Part shown: piece after piece, positions 47,101 through 59,758 of the stretch
How positions within the stretch are numbered: the stretch's first letter is position 1
How the letters are laid out: each line of letters starts with the position of its first letter
Source: Bilabrum cf. latius
Lineage: Eukaryota > Bigyra: Bicosoecida > Bigyra > Bicosoecida
Reading direction: 5' to 3'
DNA: 64,000 bases
NCBI GenBank assembly: GCA_965178125.1
Contig: OZ237750.1
Location: 930,001 to 994,000 of the forward strand
The notes under the pieces: generated by a model
Told to the model about the DNA's origin: nothing
What the model saw: only the letters and a program-made list of their open reading frames with translations
The model's database searches: none
Position numbers and translations under genes: made by a program

Positions 47101-50100
47101 CGCCATCAGCGGGCTTGCCCTCCCCCGGGGCCGCAGTCCTGTGTCCAAAGTTCAGGATGAATCGGCCCCTGAGGTCCTGTCGCATGCGACCTCTCCAGTC
47201 GAGGGGCTGCCCGGTCTGCATCTGGTCAACGGCTGCGATCGTGTCGCCATCTCGCGGCTTGAAGCTCCCACCCGTGGACTGGCGCTGCACCCCGCCCGGC
47301 AACTGACCCTGACCCTGACCCGGTCCAGGGGGCTGGGAGCCCCTGCTGGACGTGGACGAACGGCCGCGCGACGTGTGGCTTGTGCGAGCAGACTGCCAGC
47401 CGGGGCGCACGCTCTTTGCGCCGACCCCGCCCCCCGGCCCTGTGGCCAGCTGCTCCGCATCACCGGACTGGAAGGGCACGATGGCGTGCGACCTCGACAT
47501 GGTGTCGCTCGCACGGTGGGGGCGGATCTGCTGCTGCGGGACTCCATCGCCAGACACCCTGCGCGCCGCCTTGGCCGCTTCATCTGCGGCCAGAACCGCG
47601 CTGTAGACGACCTCCACGGCCACGCGAGCCTCTGCAGCCTCGCTGACGTGCTTGGAGAGGGAGCCTCGCCGGCCTCGCCCGTGGGAAGCCCCGTGCCCGT
47701 CTCCAAGGGGCGTGTCCGCGCCTGCAGTGCTCTGCAGTCCGGCCATGAGGCTCATTCGGGTGCGCTTCCTGGCCATCTTGCGGCTCATGATTGACTTGGC
47801 GTCGCTGTCCCTGGACGCTGAGGACGCATCCGACCGCCTGCCCTTGGACCCAGAGGCGCGCCTCTTGTTTTCAAAGGCTCGCTTGTAGTGCTTCTCGGCC
47901 TCGTCGTAAAGGCTGGCGAACATTAAGTGCCGATACCTGTGCTTGTCCCTTTCGCGCTGCACGCGCAGGAACACGGGCAGCAGCGGCCTCCACGGGTTGG
48001 CTAGCAAAGAGGCCAGGAGCGTCCTGCAGGACTGCCACTCGTCCCGCAACCGGTGGGACCTCTCGTGCTCGTCAAGTCGGTGGGCAAGGTGGGACGCACG
48101 TCTCGCCAGCCGGGAGCGCATCGTGATTGCGTTGAGTTTCTTGGAGTGGAGCTTGCGCCTCGCCTCGTCCTCCTCCACGAAGCGTTTCAGGGCAGTGGCG
48201 GCGCGTGCATGCAGCTGCTGCCGGAGAGCGTGCATCGTGCGGTGGTACACGATGTCCCGCAGGAACCCATCAGAGAACGACAAGGTCACCTCCTCGGTCG
48301 CCTACCCTCGAAGCAGACCCCTGATGAGCGGGCCGCGACCAGCCTTCACCTGCATGGACGGCGGTCGATGCTTCTAGTGGAAGGAGGAGCTGTCTTTGCC
48401 CGTGCTGTGGCTGCCAGTTGACGGCCCGTCCGGCGGCTCGGGTTTTGACTGCCCGGGCACCACCAAGGGGGCCAGGGGCCGTCGCCCGGGTCGCAAGCTG
48501 GGGCTATGTCGGGTTCGCAGTGCCCGGAGACCCCCGGTCGGCGGCGACTGCAGCGACCCAGGTTCCACGCCCCTCGAAACCGACCCATGCGACAGGATGG
48601 AGGCCGGCCGAGAGGATCCTGTGGAGTACCCTGAGCTTGCGTCTGAGAGGGAGGACTCTGAGGGCTCCGAGGATGGCAGGCCCAGGCTGCTGTTGGGCCG
48701 ATGTCCGGCCGGGCGGTCCGGCGCAGAGGTGGCGGTGGACTCCGACTTCGCGCCGGCGTCATTGTGCTCGCTTGGTTCCGGCCAGAGAACCGCGAGCAGT
48801 CGGTCAACGTCCACATCGATAGCCCCTGCCTCGGTTGTCGTAAACCCAAGCCCAGAGGGACCCGAGGGCCGGTATGCGTCAGTCCCATCTCGAATGGTCG
48901 AGCCAGACCCAAATAACCCGCCGCGATGGAGCATCCCACCGGACGATAGAGCGTCAATCCCATCTGAAGAGCTGAGTCGGCTGCCCAGTCCCGCGTCTGG
49001 CAGCGTGTCGACTTGCTGCACCAACTGCGCCCCCCGATGCGTCGCTTCGGCGGAGCGCTGCGTCACGCGCAGAGCCAGGTACCTTCTCTCCACCTGCGCA
49101 GTCACGTCAGGGCCAGCGGCACCTGCCCCAGCGCGCCGAGAAGAAGCAGCGTCCACCGCGGGTCCATCGCTAGAACCGACCCTTTCGTCGTCGGAAGGTG
49201 GCCCGATCCCAGCGTCATCGTAATCCCGAGGGCGAAGCAGGCTGCCGGCCCTCCCGGCGCTGTGCCCCATCGCACCAATCCTACCTGCTCTGTCGTGACC
49301 AGAGAGCGGCGGCGGACGCAGTGCCCTGTGGCGCAGGGAGTTGGATCGCACCTTGTTCGAGCGGGGGTTATGCCTGCTGGGCCTCGAGTCCTCGGTGCTC
49401 CCGCTATGGGCCGATGCGCCTGCAGACAACGATGGGGAGGCCCCACGACCAGCGGCCCGCGTCCACACTCCATCCGACCGCAGTCGCTTGAGGGCCCTCG
49501 CTGCCTCCTCCTCGTGCGCCGCCGATGCGCCGCCCCTGTCATTGTTGGGCAGCGCCTCAACTCTCATGATTCCCAGCTTCAGGAGCTCTTCCAGCACCTT
49601 GCGCACGTCGACATTGGCCAGCGTGGCGGTCTTAAAGCGCTTGCGCTGCACCTCTGTGGGGTTCTCCGTTTCTTGGAGGGCAAAGAGCGAGTCGCACTTG
49701 GCCCGCTGCTTGGCGAGACTGGCCTCTGTCTACATCAGCTGCTGCCAAAGACGCATCCGGCGGTGCTGCTTCGAAACGGCATGATGAGCGTGCCCGTGCC
49801 CTGGCTCGTGCCTGTGGCGGTCTGCGCTGGGATAACTCGGCATCGCCTCGCCAAGGGTCTGGACCACGTGGCTCCCGCGAGACGACGCGACCGAGTACTG
49901 CCCAGACGGCCGCCTCTCCCTGCTGGGTCCAGTGATGGAACCGGAGAACTGGCGTACGTTTCCGTCCTCGTCGGCATCGTCGTCATCTTCAGTGTGGCCG
50001 CGCCGGCGACCTGCTATTCCACTCGGGCCGTCGTCATCCGCATCGTTATCTCCTCCCTCCTCGCCGTCTCCATCACCGTCAGTACCGAACTGATTCTCGT

Positions 50101-53100
50101 GCTGCTTTAGCCTAGCAGAGGCCGAGTTCGCCCGGTCCACCTCGGGCACCCCCGACGCCTAGATAGACGGATGCAGGTCAAGCAGCATCACAGGGGAGAA
50201 GTGCAGGCACCACGCGCCGCCACCCACCGCCAGCACGGCTGCCGCCTTCATCACAACAACCGCGGCAGGCGACGCGCGATCCAGCGCCTCGGCCACGACC
50301 CGCTGCGCCCAGTTTGGCAGCGGCAGCACCTGCAGGCCATTCAGGTCCACCTTCACCTGCCTGGTAGTATGCATGGCGTAGCTATGCTAATGCTGCTCCG
50401 GGGCGGTTTCCCCGCGGTGCGGCTTGACTGGCTGCAAGTGGCCAGCGGAACCCTCCCTGTCTCCAGTCCACGTGCGGCGTGGTTCACCTGCGCCGGTGCT
50501 TTGCCTAGATTTGCGCCGCTCTCGCACATGCACCCGCTTGCGGCTGTGGAGCGCATGGATGAGCTTGCGCACCCCTTTGGGCATGCCTTGAGCCACTGTG
50601 TGCACAGCGAGGGCCAGCTGCGTGGGAACCTTGCTGGCGGGAACCTGCAGGTAATGCGCGATGAGAGTGGAAGTGAGCCCCAGGTTCAGAGGGGGGCACG
50701 TCCACATCTCCACGCCCAGCAGGCCCAGGAGTCCAAAGTAGGCAGGGGGCGGGTTCATGGTTGGAATGACAGGCCAGTACCTCGGCAGGTGCAGCGGTCG
50801 GGTTCCGATCACGAGCAAGCAGCGCATCTGCCGAGATACGTACCCGTCGTCGATCTCCACATCACCGCGGGTGCCCGATGACCCCGCCGAGCGAGCAGTT
50901 GGGCCGCCATGGGCCTAGTTTTGCCTCTTTTTCTCGCGTTTCGTCTTTCGCTCAGGCCGTGCGTGGAGGCCAACTCTTGCGTGCAGCGCGGCGCGAGGGC
51001 TCCGGTGCCCCGACTGGGCCTGTGAAGGAGAGCTGGTGGCATCCTCTGGCACGGCTCCCGGAATATCGCCGTGCTCAAACGACCCGGCCGCCGATCCGCT
51101 CACTTCCTTTGGGGTCTTTGGCGCCAACGGTGACAGCTGGCCGTCGCGCCAGCTGGAGCCACCCCGCGCGATGGAGTCCGCTGCGGCCTCTACTGCGTCC
51201 TGCATGCTGGACCTAGACTCGTCCGCGTCGTGCTTCGCCGCTGACGCTACGGAATCCATTACACCTTTGGCGGCGCTGACGTAGGGCCCCGCCGGGGAGA
51301 CGTGCTCGGCGGAGTCGAAGCCCAGCCTGGAGTCCTGCGAGCGGCCGGCTGCGCTGCTGAGCGCGCTGCCCACCGAGCGGGCCAAGCTGCCGGAGCCGCG
51401 CAGCCCCGTCGAGCCGTACACGACGCTCGCGGCCCCCATGGCAGGCCGCTTTCTGGTGCTGTGGTTGGCCTGGTGGATGTACTGGGCGATTGCCAGGACC
51501 AGGTGCCAGTCCTTGTCCGAGCAGTGGTGCAGGTCATCGATGCACAGCATGATGGGGACGTGCCTGCAGTGCAGATCAATGAGTCGGAGCAGGGTCCTGG
51601 TCTCGGACTCCTTGCGTTGGGTCTGCATGAACATGTGCTGCCGGTGCACATTCTCCATGAGCCCGCGCACCTCCACCCAGTCTCGGTTGTGGTAGCAGCG
51701 GGGGTACCCCATGCACAGCTGGTGCACGACCTGGCGCATCACAAAGCCGTCTACGTGCTCCCGCAGCAGCACACGGTTCACCCCCACAGCAAAGATGACT
51801 CGCAGGGCAGGCAGCTCAGAGACACGCTCGAGCGGAGACTCGGGACGGGCTGCCTTCGAAAGAGACGATCCAGCTGCCAGGTCACCATCGCGCGCCTAGG
51901 CACCATCGCCAGGAGGTTGAGCCGCTCCCATGTTTCCTGTCTCGCCCGAGTCGCTGACCTTGACAGACCCGCTGGACTTGCCGATGATGCTGCCGGAGCC
52001 CACACCCTTCGCCCCCCCGGTCCTTCGTAGCCTCTTTTTACCTGCCTCTCCAGAGCCGTTCAGATGACCCTGCGAGCCGCCTACGGCACCAGAGCCCTTG
52101 CCCGCCGAGTCGCCATTAAACAGGGCCTCCACCCTGTCCCGCGACTGCCGCCCCCCCTTTGCACCCCCGCTCTCGGAGCCCCCTACCGTGCCCATCACAT
52201 CGGAAGACTGCCGCCCCGCCGTGGTGCTCGCTCCGGACGAAGAGTTGGGCCCGAATGGCCCGAAGAGGGAAAAGTCTCTGGCGTCTTGCTTGACGCGCTT
52301 TCGCGACGACGTGCTCGAGTGGCTGCCGGCGGAGGAGCTCGTCTTGCTGTGGCCCGAGGAGGGTCCGCTGCTGCTCCCGCCGTGGGTGCCCTGCGATGCG
52401 CCCTACCTCTTGTCGTACGTCTCCAAGGCCGCCATCTGCGTGTCGGATCCGGCGCTGTTCGCAGCGGGACCTGCAGGCTACACGCCCTCGGCAGCATCGC
52501 CACCGCTTGCGGCACTGGTCGGCTTGGGCACGGCCAGGATGGGAGGCCTGTCCGCCTGCACGGTTTCCACCAAGTGCCCCTCCCGCTCCCGCAGCACCGA
52601 CTGACGCCTCTGCTCCCTCAGTCGGTTGACCCACTTGACGATGGACTAACAGCGGGGGTCGTCCTCGGGCCTCGGTGGGGGCTGCCAGTGTCGGTCAAAG
52701 ATGGTGATGGCAGACGCGAGATGCTCCAGCCTCTCGGCAGGAGTCTCCCCGCCTTCCCTTTCGCTACCCGTGGAGCCCTGCTCCAGGTGCACCCCGAGGC
52801 CGCCACCGTTGGCTCCTGCCGTGGCGTGCGTGGAGCCGCCGATGCCCGATTCCACTCGACTGCTGGATGCTGCAGCGCCAGGATCCGTCATTTCATCCGC
52901 GAACCCAACCGCATTGCCCACCCCATCGTGCTCCTGAGCCGCCACAGCCACCAGGTCGATGTTGCTGGTGGAGCTGGTGGTGGGCGCGGCGCACTCCACG
53001 TGTGTGCCGCGCCCGGCGCTGTCGATCACGTCCCTGGCGCTGCTGCTGCCTCTGATGTGGTCCACCAGCCCTGCATCGCCCGCTTTGTACCTCCGCAGCA

Positions 53101-56055
53101 CCGCCTGGATGCCGTACCGAAGCATCACGCTCCTGCCGCTGCCCGAGTGCCCGGTCAGCAGGATGGTCCTGGAGGACAGCCGCCCATGCGCCATCTCCAC
53201 GGCGGCCTGCGCAAGCCGATCGTCGATTCCGCCGTCACCCACGACTCCTACCAGCCCGTCCTCCTGTCCGTTTCCGAGATGCAGCACAGGCATTGCCACC
53301 ACGTCTGCCTTCGGAGAGCACGGCTGGTACAGCTTGGCTGGCCGCTTCATACCCTTGAGCTGCACGGGCCCTACGACCTGGTACATGAGGCACCCTGCGC
53401 TCGCCTCCATGGCGTTCCGCGTGGCCTGGTCCATCAGAATGGAGCCCTGAAACGGAAGCTCGTCCACAAGCACCTCGCCCCGCTGCGAGGCCTCCCACAT
53501 TGCGCGCGAGGCGGCCTGCTCCACCGGATCCGTCGCATCGGTGATGCTGACTCGACGGGTCTTGCCACCCCCGCTCGAGACCGACTAGAAGACCGAGGAG
53601 GAGCCGCTCTCGGCACGCAGGTCACCGACGATGCTCGGCTCCTGCGGGCGACTCGCTCCCTCATGCTGCTTCTTGTCGCGCCTGCGACGCACCAGGGCTC
53701 GCAGGCGTGCCTTCGCGAGCGTGGCTGCCGCTGCTCGCGCGAACAGATTGGGCAGGTTGCGCTCGGTGGCGGTATTGTTGGCCCTGGCGATGCTCTGCAC
53801 AATGTGGCTCTGCGCGTCGTGGTGTTCGGAGTCGTGGGAACCCACGACTTTTCCGCCCTACCCAGGTGCACGCCCGGCTGCTCCCGAGCCACCCCCGAGG
53901 TCTGCTGCTGCTACGGGTTTGGAGGATGCGGCGCCCGACTCTCTGTTCGCACCACTGCCAGCGCTCGCCGTCGCAGCTGCGGCCCGTGCTTCTGCTCGTG
54001 CCACGTCACACATTGCCCTCCGTTTCACCGCGAGCTTCTTGGCAGTGGCCATGAGCCTAGCGCTCATGTTGACCATGTTGCCCAGCACAGTGTACTCCCT
54101 TCGGCTGCCTGCGTTGCCCACGGGACCGCAGAGCGCCAGCCCCGTGGTGATACCGATGTGGCACTCGAGCTTGTTGACGACCTGCAGCTGCTCGACGAGC
54201 GAGATGGAGGCCATCACGGCCCGCTCCGGGTCATCCTCGTGCGCGATGGGAGGCAGGCCCCAGGCCATGAGGATCGTGGCGCCCTTGTCGTCGATGAGGA
54301 ACTTATTCAAGCTGCCCTCGTACTTGTACGTGCTCTTCTGCACGGTGCGAATGGCCTCGTGGATGGCCATCTGGCTCTCTCGCGTGGGTTCCTTGGAGAG
54401 CACGTCTGGGGGTATCCCCAGGGAGGCGAACACGACCGTGATGGTGCGCAGCTCAGCGATCCAGTCACCCCGCAGGTACGGTAGGTCCGTCTGGGGCACC
54501 ACCGCGGCGGGGGCAAACTGCTTCAGCACATCCGACAGCGGACCCAGCGTGGTGCGCAGGAGCGCCTTCTTTCTCATGCCCAGGGAGAGCCGAGCCGCGG
54601 CGTCGTCCCCCGCAACCTCCCTCACCCGCCGGACCAGCTCGCGCATGTCAGAAGCAGTCTTGCGCCCCAACACCCTCACGAACTTGCTGCGGGTGCCGCT
54701 CGGCATGTCTCCGACCCCGGGAGGCAGGCTTTCCCCGGCACGGCCCGGTCCGCCCCCGCCCTTGGCCACCAGCTCCAGCCCATGCCTGGCACCGGCTGCC
54801 TTCGCATCGTCTCCGTCCTGCTCGTCTCCCGCCACCGCGCCCAGGTAGAATGGATGCACCAGCCGCCACACCTGCGGCGAGACCACGGTCCAGCCAGAGG
54901 AAGCCAGGCCCTCGCAGCGGAAAGCCTGTGCTAGGGCGGGGCCTGTCACCAGGTACTCTTTCCGATGGAAGATCCCCCCCACTGTGAGCAGCGACACCCG
55001 CCCCACGCCTACCCCCACCTTGACACTGAATTCGATCCCGTGCCCCATCCTAGACTGGTCCAGCACCTGCTGGATGAGCACGCCGCACTCGACCGCCCGC
55101 CTGGCCACCGACACGAGGCCTTCTTCATGCCGAGCCACGTACACAGGCTCCTGCCCCTCGGGCGCAGCGGCGAAGGCCCCCGCCGCCACGCTGTGCAGGA
55201 GCGCGTCGTCTAGAGGCGCGCCACCTGACAGCACGGCACCGTCGCCCAGACTGCCTGCTGCCGAGCTTGCTCCGGCCCCAGACCTGCGTCCACGGACAGT
55301 CCCTTTCCCTCCAGCAGCCCCCCCCAGCCCTCGCGCGGCCCGAAGTCCCACGTCTGCAGTGCCCGGGTGCATCCCTCCCGCCGGGCTTGCGGGGCCGAAG
55401 GCACGCGAACCGGCGCCTGGATTCGGTGCGAGCCCCATGCCGTGAGCCGTGCGCGCGTTGCGCTGCACGGCTGCGTATGCAGCAGCGGCGGCCTCGTCAA
55501 ACTGCCGCTGCGACGGCGGCCAGATGCACAGCAGCGCATCGCCTGCAAACTTCACGATGTCCGCTCCCGCCGCGTTAAGCTTTGCGCTCAGCAGTGAAAT
55601 GTACTTGTTCAATCCCTCGTACATGCGCTCGGCTCCCACTGTGCCTTTCTTAGAGAGCAGCTCGGTAGTTCGGGTAAATCCTGCAACAGAGAGCATGGTA
55701 GCAGGACGATAATTCACAACTTTCTCGCGCATGAGCATGATCGCGACGATACTTTGAATGGTATATACTAACCGCTGACATCTGCAAACACGCAGGCCGT
55801 CTCCATGTAAATGCAATGCGGTGGAGGCGTCAACGATCGATTCCGGCCGGCCTCGTTTGCCTGCATGCTCGCCTTGACAAATCGAACCACAGTCTCGCTC
55901 GTAAAGTCTTCTATACGAGCTGGTCGACCATCTGATAATGGCTGGGTACCAGCCCAAGACAGGCGTGCAGATGGGTTGGCACTGCCTCCAGCCGTTGTTG
56001 CGGGGGGTCGGCGAGGCCTATCCTTCTTGTTTTCGCGCGGCGTCGGAGCGGCCAT
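41141..56055 (-). CDS. Giant fusion: soluble-type adenylyl cyclase, STAND ATPase, degenerate cyclic-nucleotide phosphodiesterase
   Basis: About 4,940 residues from two exons (56055-55773, 55680-41141), ending at TGA 41143-41141. Residues about 83-360: class III cyclase C1 with FADVSGFT, whose metal Asp lies just before the intron, and VKFAGDALL. Residues about 500-880: C2 with NKFLIDDKGATI and EYTVLGNMVNMSARL, as in sAC/ADCY10. Then a STAND-type ATPase: P-loop GHSGSGRS (about 937, Arg for Lys), Walker B LCIDDLHH (about 1476), helical/winged segments (about 1900) and QLHARAATALKR (about 2585). Residues about 3770-4790 match PDE segments: NTWQFDSWAAEE, AYHGSKKAADAI-TAG-AMHMLLSTPEL, FKPLEVLALLLSAAG, VSRRWALRLMLAEE. 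Metal ligands there are lost. About 31 TAGs, one continuous frame, with long disordered insertions in every domain. Other in-frame introns cannot be excluded. Likely makes cAMP in cilium or cytosol. Confidence 0.85.
55681..55772 (-). other. Intron inside the C1 cyclase active site
   Basis: On the minus strand GTTAGTATATA..CTCTGTTGCAG, 92 nt. Splicing joins FADVSG to FTRTTELL and restores the metal-binding Asp motif. Left unspliced, the downstream frame reads LSVAGFT and would falsely suggest an inactive cyclase. The donor GTTAGT departs from the GTGAG used elsewhere. Confidence 0.85.
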
Positions 56056-56357
56056 CACCACGCTTCAGGAGGAATCACACATGATAAGCACGTCACAATA
56101 CAATCGACGCCCAGCAAGAACAAATCGTTTGCACGCCGAGAGATTTATTTGCGCCCACCGGATGAGTTAGGTTCCGCATTGGTTCTGCGCGGCGCCGAGT
56201 CGCAGGTTGCGGTCGCACGGCGTGCTCGCCTCTGGTTTGGCGCGCGCTCCAACGGACACAAGGCATCCTCTTTGAGCTCTGAACTCCGATTCTAGAGCCA
56301 GGCAATCCTGCTAGGGCTAAGCTTGGTTAAATAATTCAATAAAAAGAACACGTTGTG
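56056..56357. promoter_or_regulatory. Divergent intergenic region, adenylyl cyclase fusion / EFHC
   Basis: 302 bp between divergent starts of two genes with a plausible shared ciliary role. It is AT-richer than the flanks. A bidirectional promoter is likely; I cannot name sites. Confidence 0.4.
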
Positions 56358-58816
56358 ATGGAAGGACCATTGCGAAGTACCCGCCCAATGGCTGCAACGA
56401 AGTAGGCGTCCGCCGGGGACTCTCTTGCCGGAATGCCACCCATGATGACGCTCGGGCTTGGACTGGAGTGAGTATATTTGCAGGTAACTTGCTAACGGAC
56501 TCGTGTAGGCTGCGCAAGTAGGATATTTTGCTCCGTATCGATTCGTTGCATGCTCCAAGCGCTCGCAGCTCCAGACGCAAAGTTCGGCAAGGTATGCGTT
56601 CAACTGGAGCCGCAGGAGGAGGCGCTTCGTACAAGATTTCATCTGAAGACACAATTCGAGAGCTTCTTGCAACCAAAGCTGCAGAACTGCACAGCGCAAC
56701 CGCCGCGATGGACGCCCACGGTCGAGGTGTGCAGCAGTGTGCCGTTGTGGTACCCGAGGACATTAAGCTAACGGGAGCAAAGCTAGTGTTTCGCGCATTC
56801 TTCAACGAGGCAGTGACAGACTCTAGAACCGAAAAGTACCGGTCGAGGGTGATCACGATCGTATACTTTCTCGAAGACGACACAACGGAGATGCACGAGC
56901 TGGCACGAATGAACGACGGACTGCCTGCGGGCAAGTTCCTGCAGCGAATGCAGCATCCTGCATTGTCATTAGATACGCTACGAGTTGGAGGCACGGTGAC
57001 GGTGTATGGCCGAACCTTGAGAATCGTGGCCTGCGATGAGCGCACCCGCAGATTCTACGACGATCGAGGGGAGCCACAGGAGCCGAACGAAGCTATCCCA
57101 GACGACGACTTCATGCAAGCGACGCGCAAAGAAGCAGAACGCGGCTCTCTCACGGCGTTATCTGCAACGAGAGCCATCGACAAGGGCTTCGCAGGGGCCG
57201 GCGGTTCGTCTCGCGGGAGCTACGGCAAGAAGCAGAACCCCATGAAAAGATACATGGAGGCCATCAAGGGCGGGCGCAGCGTGGTGCGAGACACGCTTCG
57301 CTCCTTCTTGGAGCACAGCGACACCGCCCTTGAATTTTACGTCACCTGGGACGATCGCGGGAGCGACGAGATCCTTGGCTCGAAGAAGTACCTGGTGCTG
57401 CGGTACCACGTGGCGACCGACGAGGTGGAGATCTTCTACAAGAAGGGCTGCGATGACGGGATGGGCGCCCTATTCTTCAAGAAGGACCGCCTGCCGAAGT
57501 TTGCCATGGCGCACGACGACCGCGCCCGGTCCTGCGAGGACGGCGACGGCTCGGAGGACTACTTCCACTGGACCGACCTGCGCGTGGGGGAGGAGATCCG
57601 GGTGCTGGGCCGCACGATGGTCCTCACCAAGTGCACCCCGGCGACCCAGCGGTTCTACGCGGACCACCTTGGGCTGGATCAGAACGCCCGCGAGGTGGTG
57701 GAGGTGCACACCAAGGAGCCCACGCCCCGGAGGCCCGTGCCCCCGCCCACCGGCTTCGGCGGCGAGGAGGACTCGCTGGCGTCCACCAAGAGCCTCATGC
57801 CGCGGGTGCCTGTGGATAACCGCCCGGCGGACCCGCGCCTGGAGGGGAAGGCCCTCCGGTACGACATGGTGCTGGACTCGGAGGACCCCATCGACAAGAT
57901 TCGGCGGTTCCAGCTGTCTTACTTCCTCGCGGACAAGTCCATATCTGTGTACGAACAAGGGGTGCCCAACACGGGCATCCCAGCGGGCAAGTTCGCGAGG
58001 CGCGACAAGCACAAGAACCCCGAGACGGGCAAGGTGTACGAGGCCAGCGAGCTCTTCCTCGACGCCAAGGTGACCGTGCAGGGGTTCAGATTCCGGGTCA
58101 CGCACGCGGACGACTTCTCGCTCGGGTACATGGAGTCCAACTCGGGGCTGTGGCCGCAGTCCTCGTTCGAGTTCGCCATGTCGACGCTCAAGAAGAAGAT
58201 GCACGAGAAGAGCTCCGAGATGCGCAAGATGTTCCGCAAGTTCGACGACGACAAGTCGGGGAGCATCACGTACGACGAGTTCCAGAAGATGCTCGAGTAC
58301 TATGGCATGTACATCTCGAGGGCCGAGATGGTCACCATCATGCGCAGGCTTGACGGGGACGGCTCGGGCAGCATCGGGTACGCCGAGTTCATGCAAGCGT
58401 TCGCGGATCAAGACGACGAGGTTGGTTTCAAGGGGGCCGACATGCGGGTGTCGACGCCCAAATCGGACCAACCCCCGGAGGGTCCCCTGGACGACTACGA
58501 CCGCAAGGTGGCGGCCCTCGAGCACGACGAGCACGAGGCCAGGGCCACCGAGCAGCTGCTCCAGGGCATCGCCCGCCAGATGAAGGCCAGCCGAGGGTCC
58601 AAGCTGCACGAGGTGTTCCGCCGCTTCGACGACAACAAGGACCACACGGTGGACCGCCGCGAGTTCCGGGCGGCCATGGGGGAGGAGGGGCTGGGCTTCT
58701 CGCCGGAGCAGGTGGGGCTGCTCGAGCGGCGCTTCTTCGCCGGGGGCGTGGAGGAGTGCGACTACCGAACCTTCATGAAGCTCGTGCACACGTACGCCGA
58801 CCGCCCGGCGGTGTGA
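56358..58816 (+). CDS. EFHC/Rib72-like axonemal protein: three DM10 domains and EF-hands
   Basis: Microtubule inner protein of ciliary doublets, related to Rib72 and EFHC1. About 805 residues from exon 1 (56358-56467) and exon 2 (56509-58816); stop TGA 58814-58816. Three DM10 domains: about residues 115-220 (VFRAFFNEA..VITIVYFLEDDTTEM..VYGRTLRIVACD), 295-410 (LEFYVTWDDR..GRTMVLTKC) and 475-600 (RYDMVLDSEDPIDKIRRFQLSYFLAD..FRFRVTHADDF). EF-hands follow: DDDKSGSITYDEF and DGDGSGSIGYAEF are canonical loops; a later DDNKDHTVDRREF is a third. Two TAGs are in frame, both near the N-terminus (K-TAG-A at 56403-56405, K-TAG-D at 56519-56521). N-terminal exon assignment is less certain than the rest. 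The gene is divergent from the cyclase fusion. Confidence 0.93.
56468..56508 (+). other. 41-nt intron in the EFHC gene
   Basis: GTGAGTATAT..CTCGTGTAG with TGCTAAC, a near-ideal branch site, 10-16 nt before the end. Splicing restores frame between TLGLGLE and LRKQDILL. An inner GCAG at 56480-56483 would leave only 16 nt and puts TAA in frame, so it is less likely. The TAG acceptor is unusual here, where most introns end GCAG. Confidence 0.6.
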
Positions 58817-59100
58817 GCGAAAGGAGCGAGCCTGTGCCGCCGTGCCTCCGCACACCCACCCACCGTTTGCATGTTCTGGAGGCGCCCCTCGAGGCACTGC
58901 AGCGATTGTACATTTTGGGTTGTGAACAGCCCGAGAGATGTTTCAAACTTGAGCCGCGTTTTCAATGAGGCGATCCCAAATCATGCGAAGCATTCCACTG
59001 GCAAGGCGATGCAGCTGATGTGGATTGGGTACTCGGCAATGAATGACACCAAAAACCTATATTTTGCGCACCACCATGCGATTCCAGCAGCCATTGGCAA
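58817..59100. other. Convergent intergenic gap, EFHC / NDUFB9
   Basis: 284 bp between facing TGA stops. Both 3' UTRs; no additional gene recognised. Confidence 0.5.
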
Positions 59101-59758
59101 TCAATCAGACCCCTTCTTGCCAAAATCAACAAGTACAGAATCATATCCTTCTGGCGTACCGCTCTTGGGCACCTGCACGTAGTCAACTGTCTTCGGCGCG
59201 ACGTCCGCCTCAGGTGGCAAGCCATCGGGGAATGAAGCAACAGGGCCAGGAGGACTATATCTCATAAACATCGTTCCTCCAGGCATGTATGCCGCTGCGA
59301 TACACGATCATATGGCAGCATTGGTTCAACACAGAGTGCTCGATATACACATCCACTCGAAGCAGCTACGGATGGGCAGCTTCTGCCGTCATAGACTCAC
59401 AGACGTACGGGTCAGGATGATCGAAATAGTCAAGCTTCTCCTGTCCCTCCCGAACTAGTCTTGCCACTTCTCTGCGAAACGAAATGAGTAGCGACCGGGT
59501 GCACCTAGCAGGCTCGCCATCCAGTGTATCAGCCAATCTGATGAATTGGTAACAAACTCACCCTGATGTTGCATCCAGGTGTTTGTTGGCATCAAACTGA
59601 GCTCTAATGTGGTCAGATTGCTTGTAGAAGTCTTCTCTGTCCATCCAATTCAGGCAGGTTCGTAGTGCATGCCTGTACATTCTCGTTACAACTTGCTGAT
59701 GAGATAACTTCCCCGTCCCACGGTGAAACGTTTTCCCAATCGCCTTCATGGCCTTCAT
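59101..59758 (-). CDS. NDUFB9: NADH:ubiquinone oxidoreductase subunit B9 (LYR family)
   Basis: Accessory subunit (B22) of mitochondrial complex I. 153 residues from exons 59758-59562, 59471-59401 and 59294-59101, with introns GTGAGT..CGCAG in both cases. The LYR-type motif is MYRHALRTCLNW (canonical L-Y-R replaced by M-Y-R), then IRAQFDANKH, a helix ending LDYFDHPDPYV and PGGTMFMRYSPPG, matching the HPDPY-x(n)-PGG signature of the family. No in-frame TAG. The start was taken at ATG 59758 by comparison with the usual length. An open reading frame extends upstream to about 59869 but does not look like the family. Being nuclear-encoded, it shows the window comes from a host with a respiring mitochondrion. 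Confidence 0.9.

Noticed and set aside
52064-54484. An 806-residue plus-strand ORF opposite the cyclase fusion
   Set aside because: No recognisable domain, and it overlaps antisense the cyclase C2 and ATPase segments, which are clearly conserved.
55690-55780. Loss of the C1 metal-binding Asp in the adenylyl cyclase (frame reads LSVAGFT)
   Set aside because: A 92-nt intron removes this stretch, and the spliced protein reads FADVSGFT with the Asp intact.
56468-56483. A 16-nt intron GTGAGTATATTTGCAG in the EFHC gene
   Set aside because: It would put TAA in frame at once. Extending to the next AG after TGCTAAC restores the frame.
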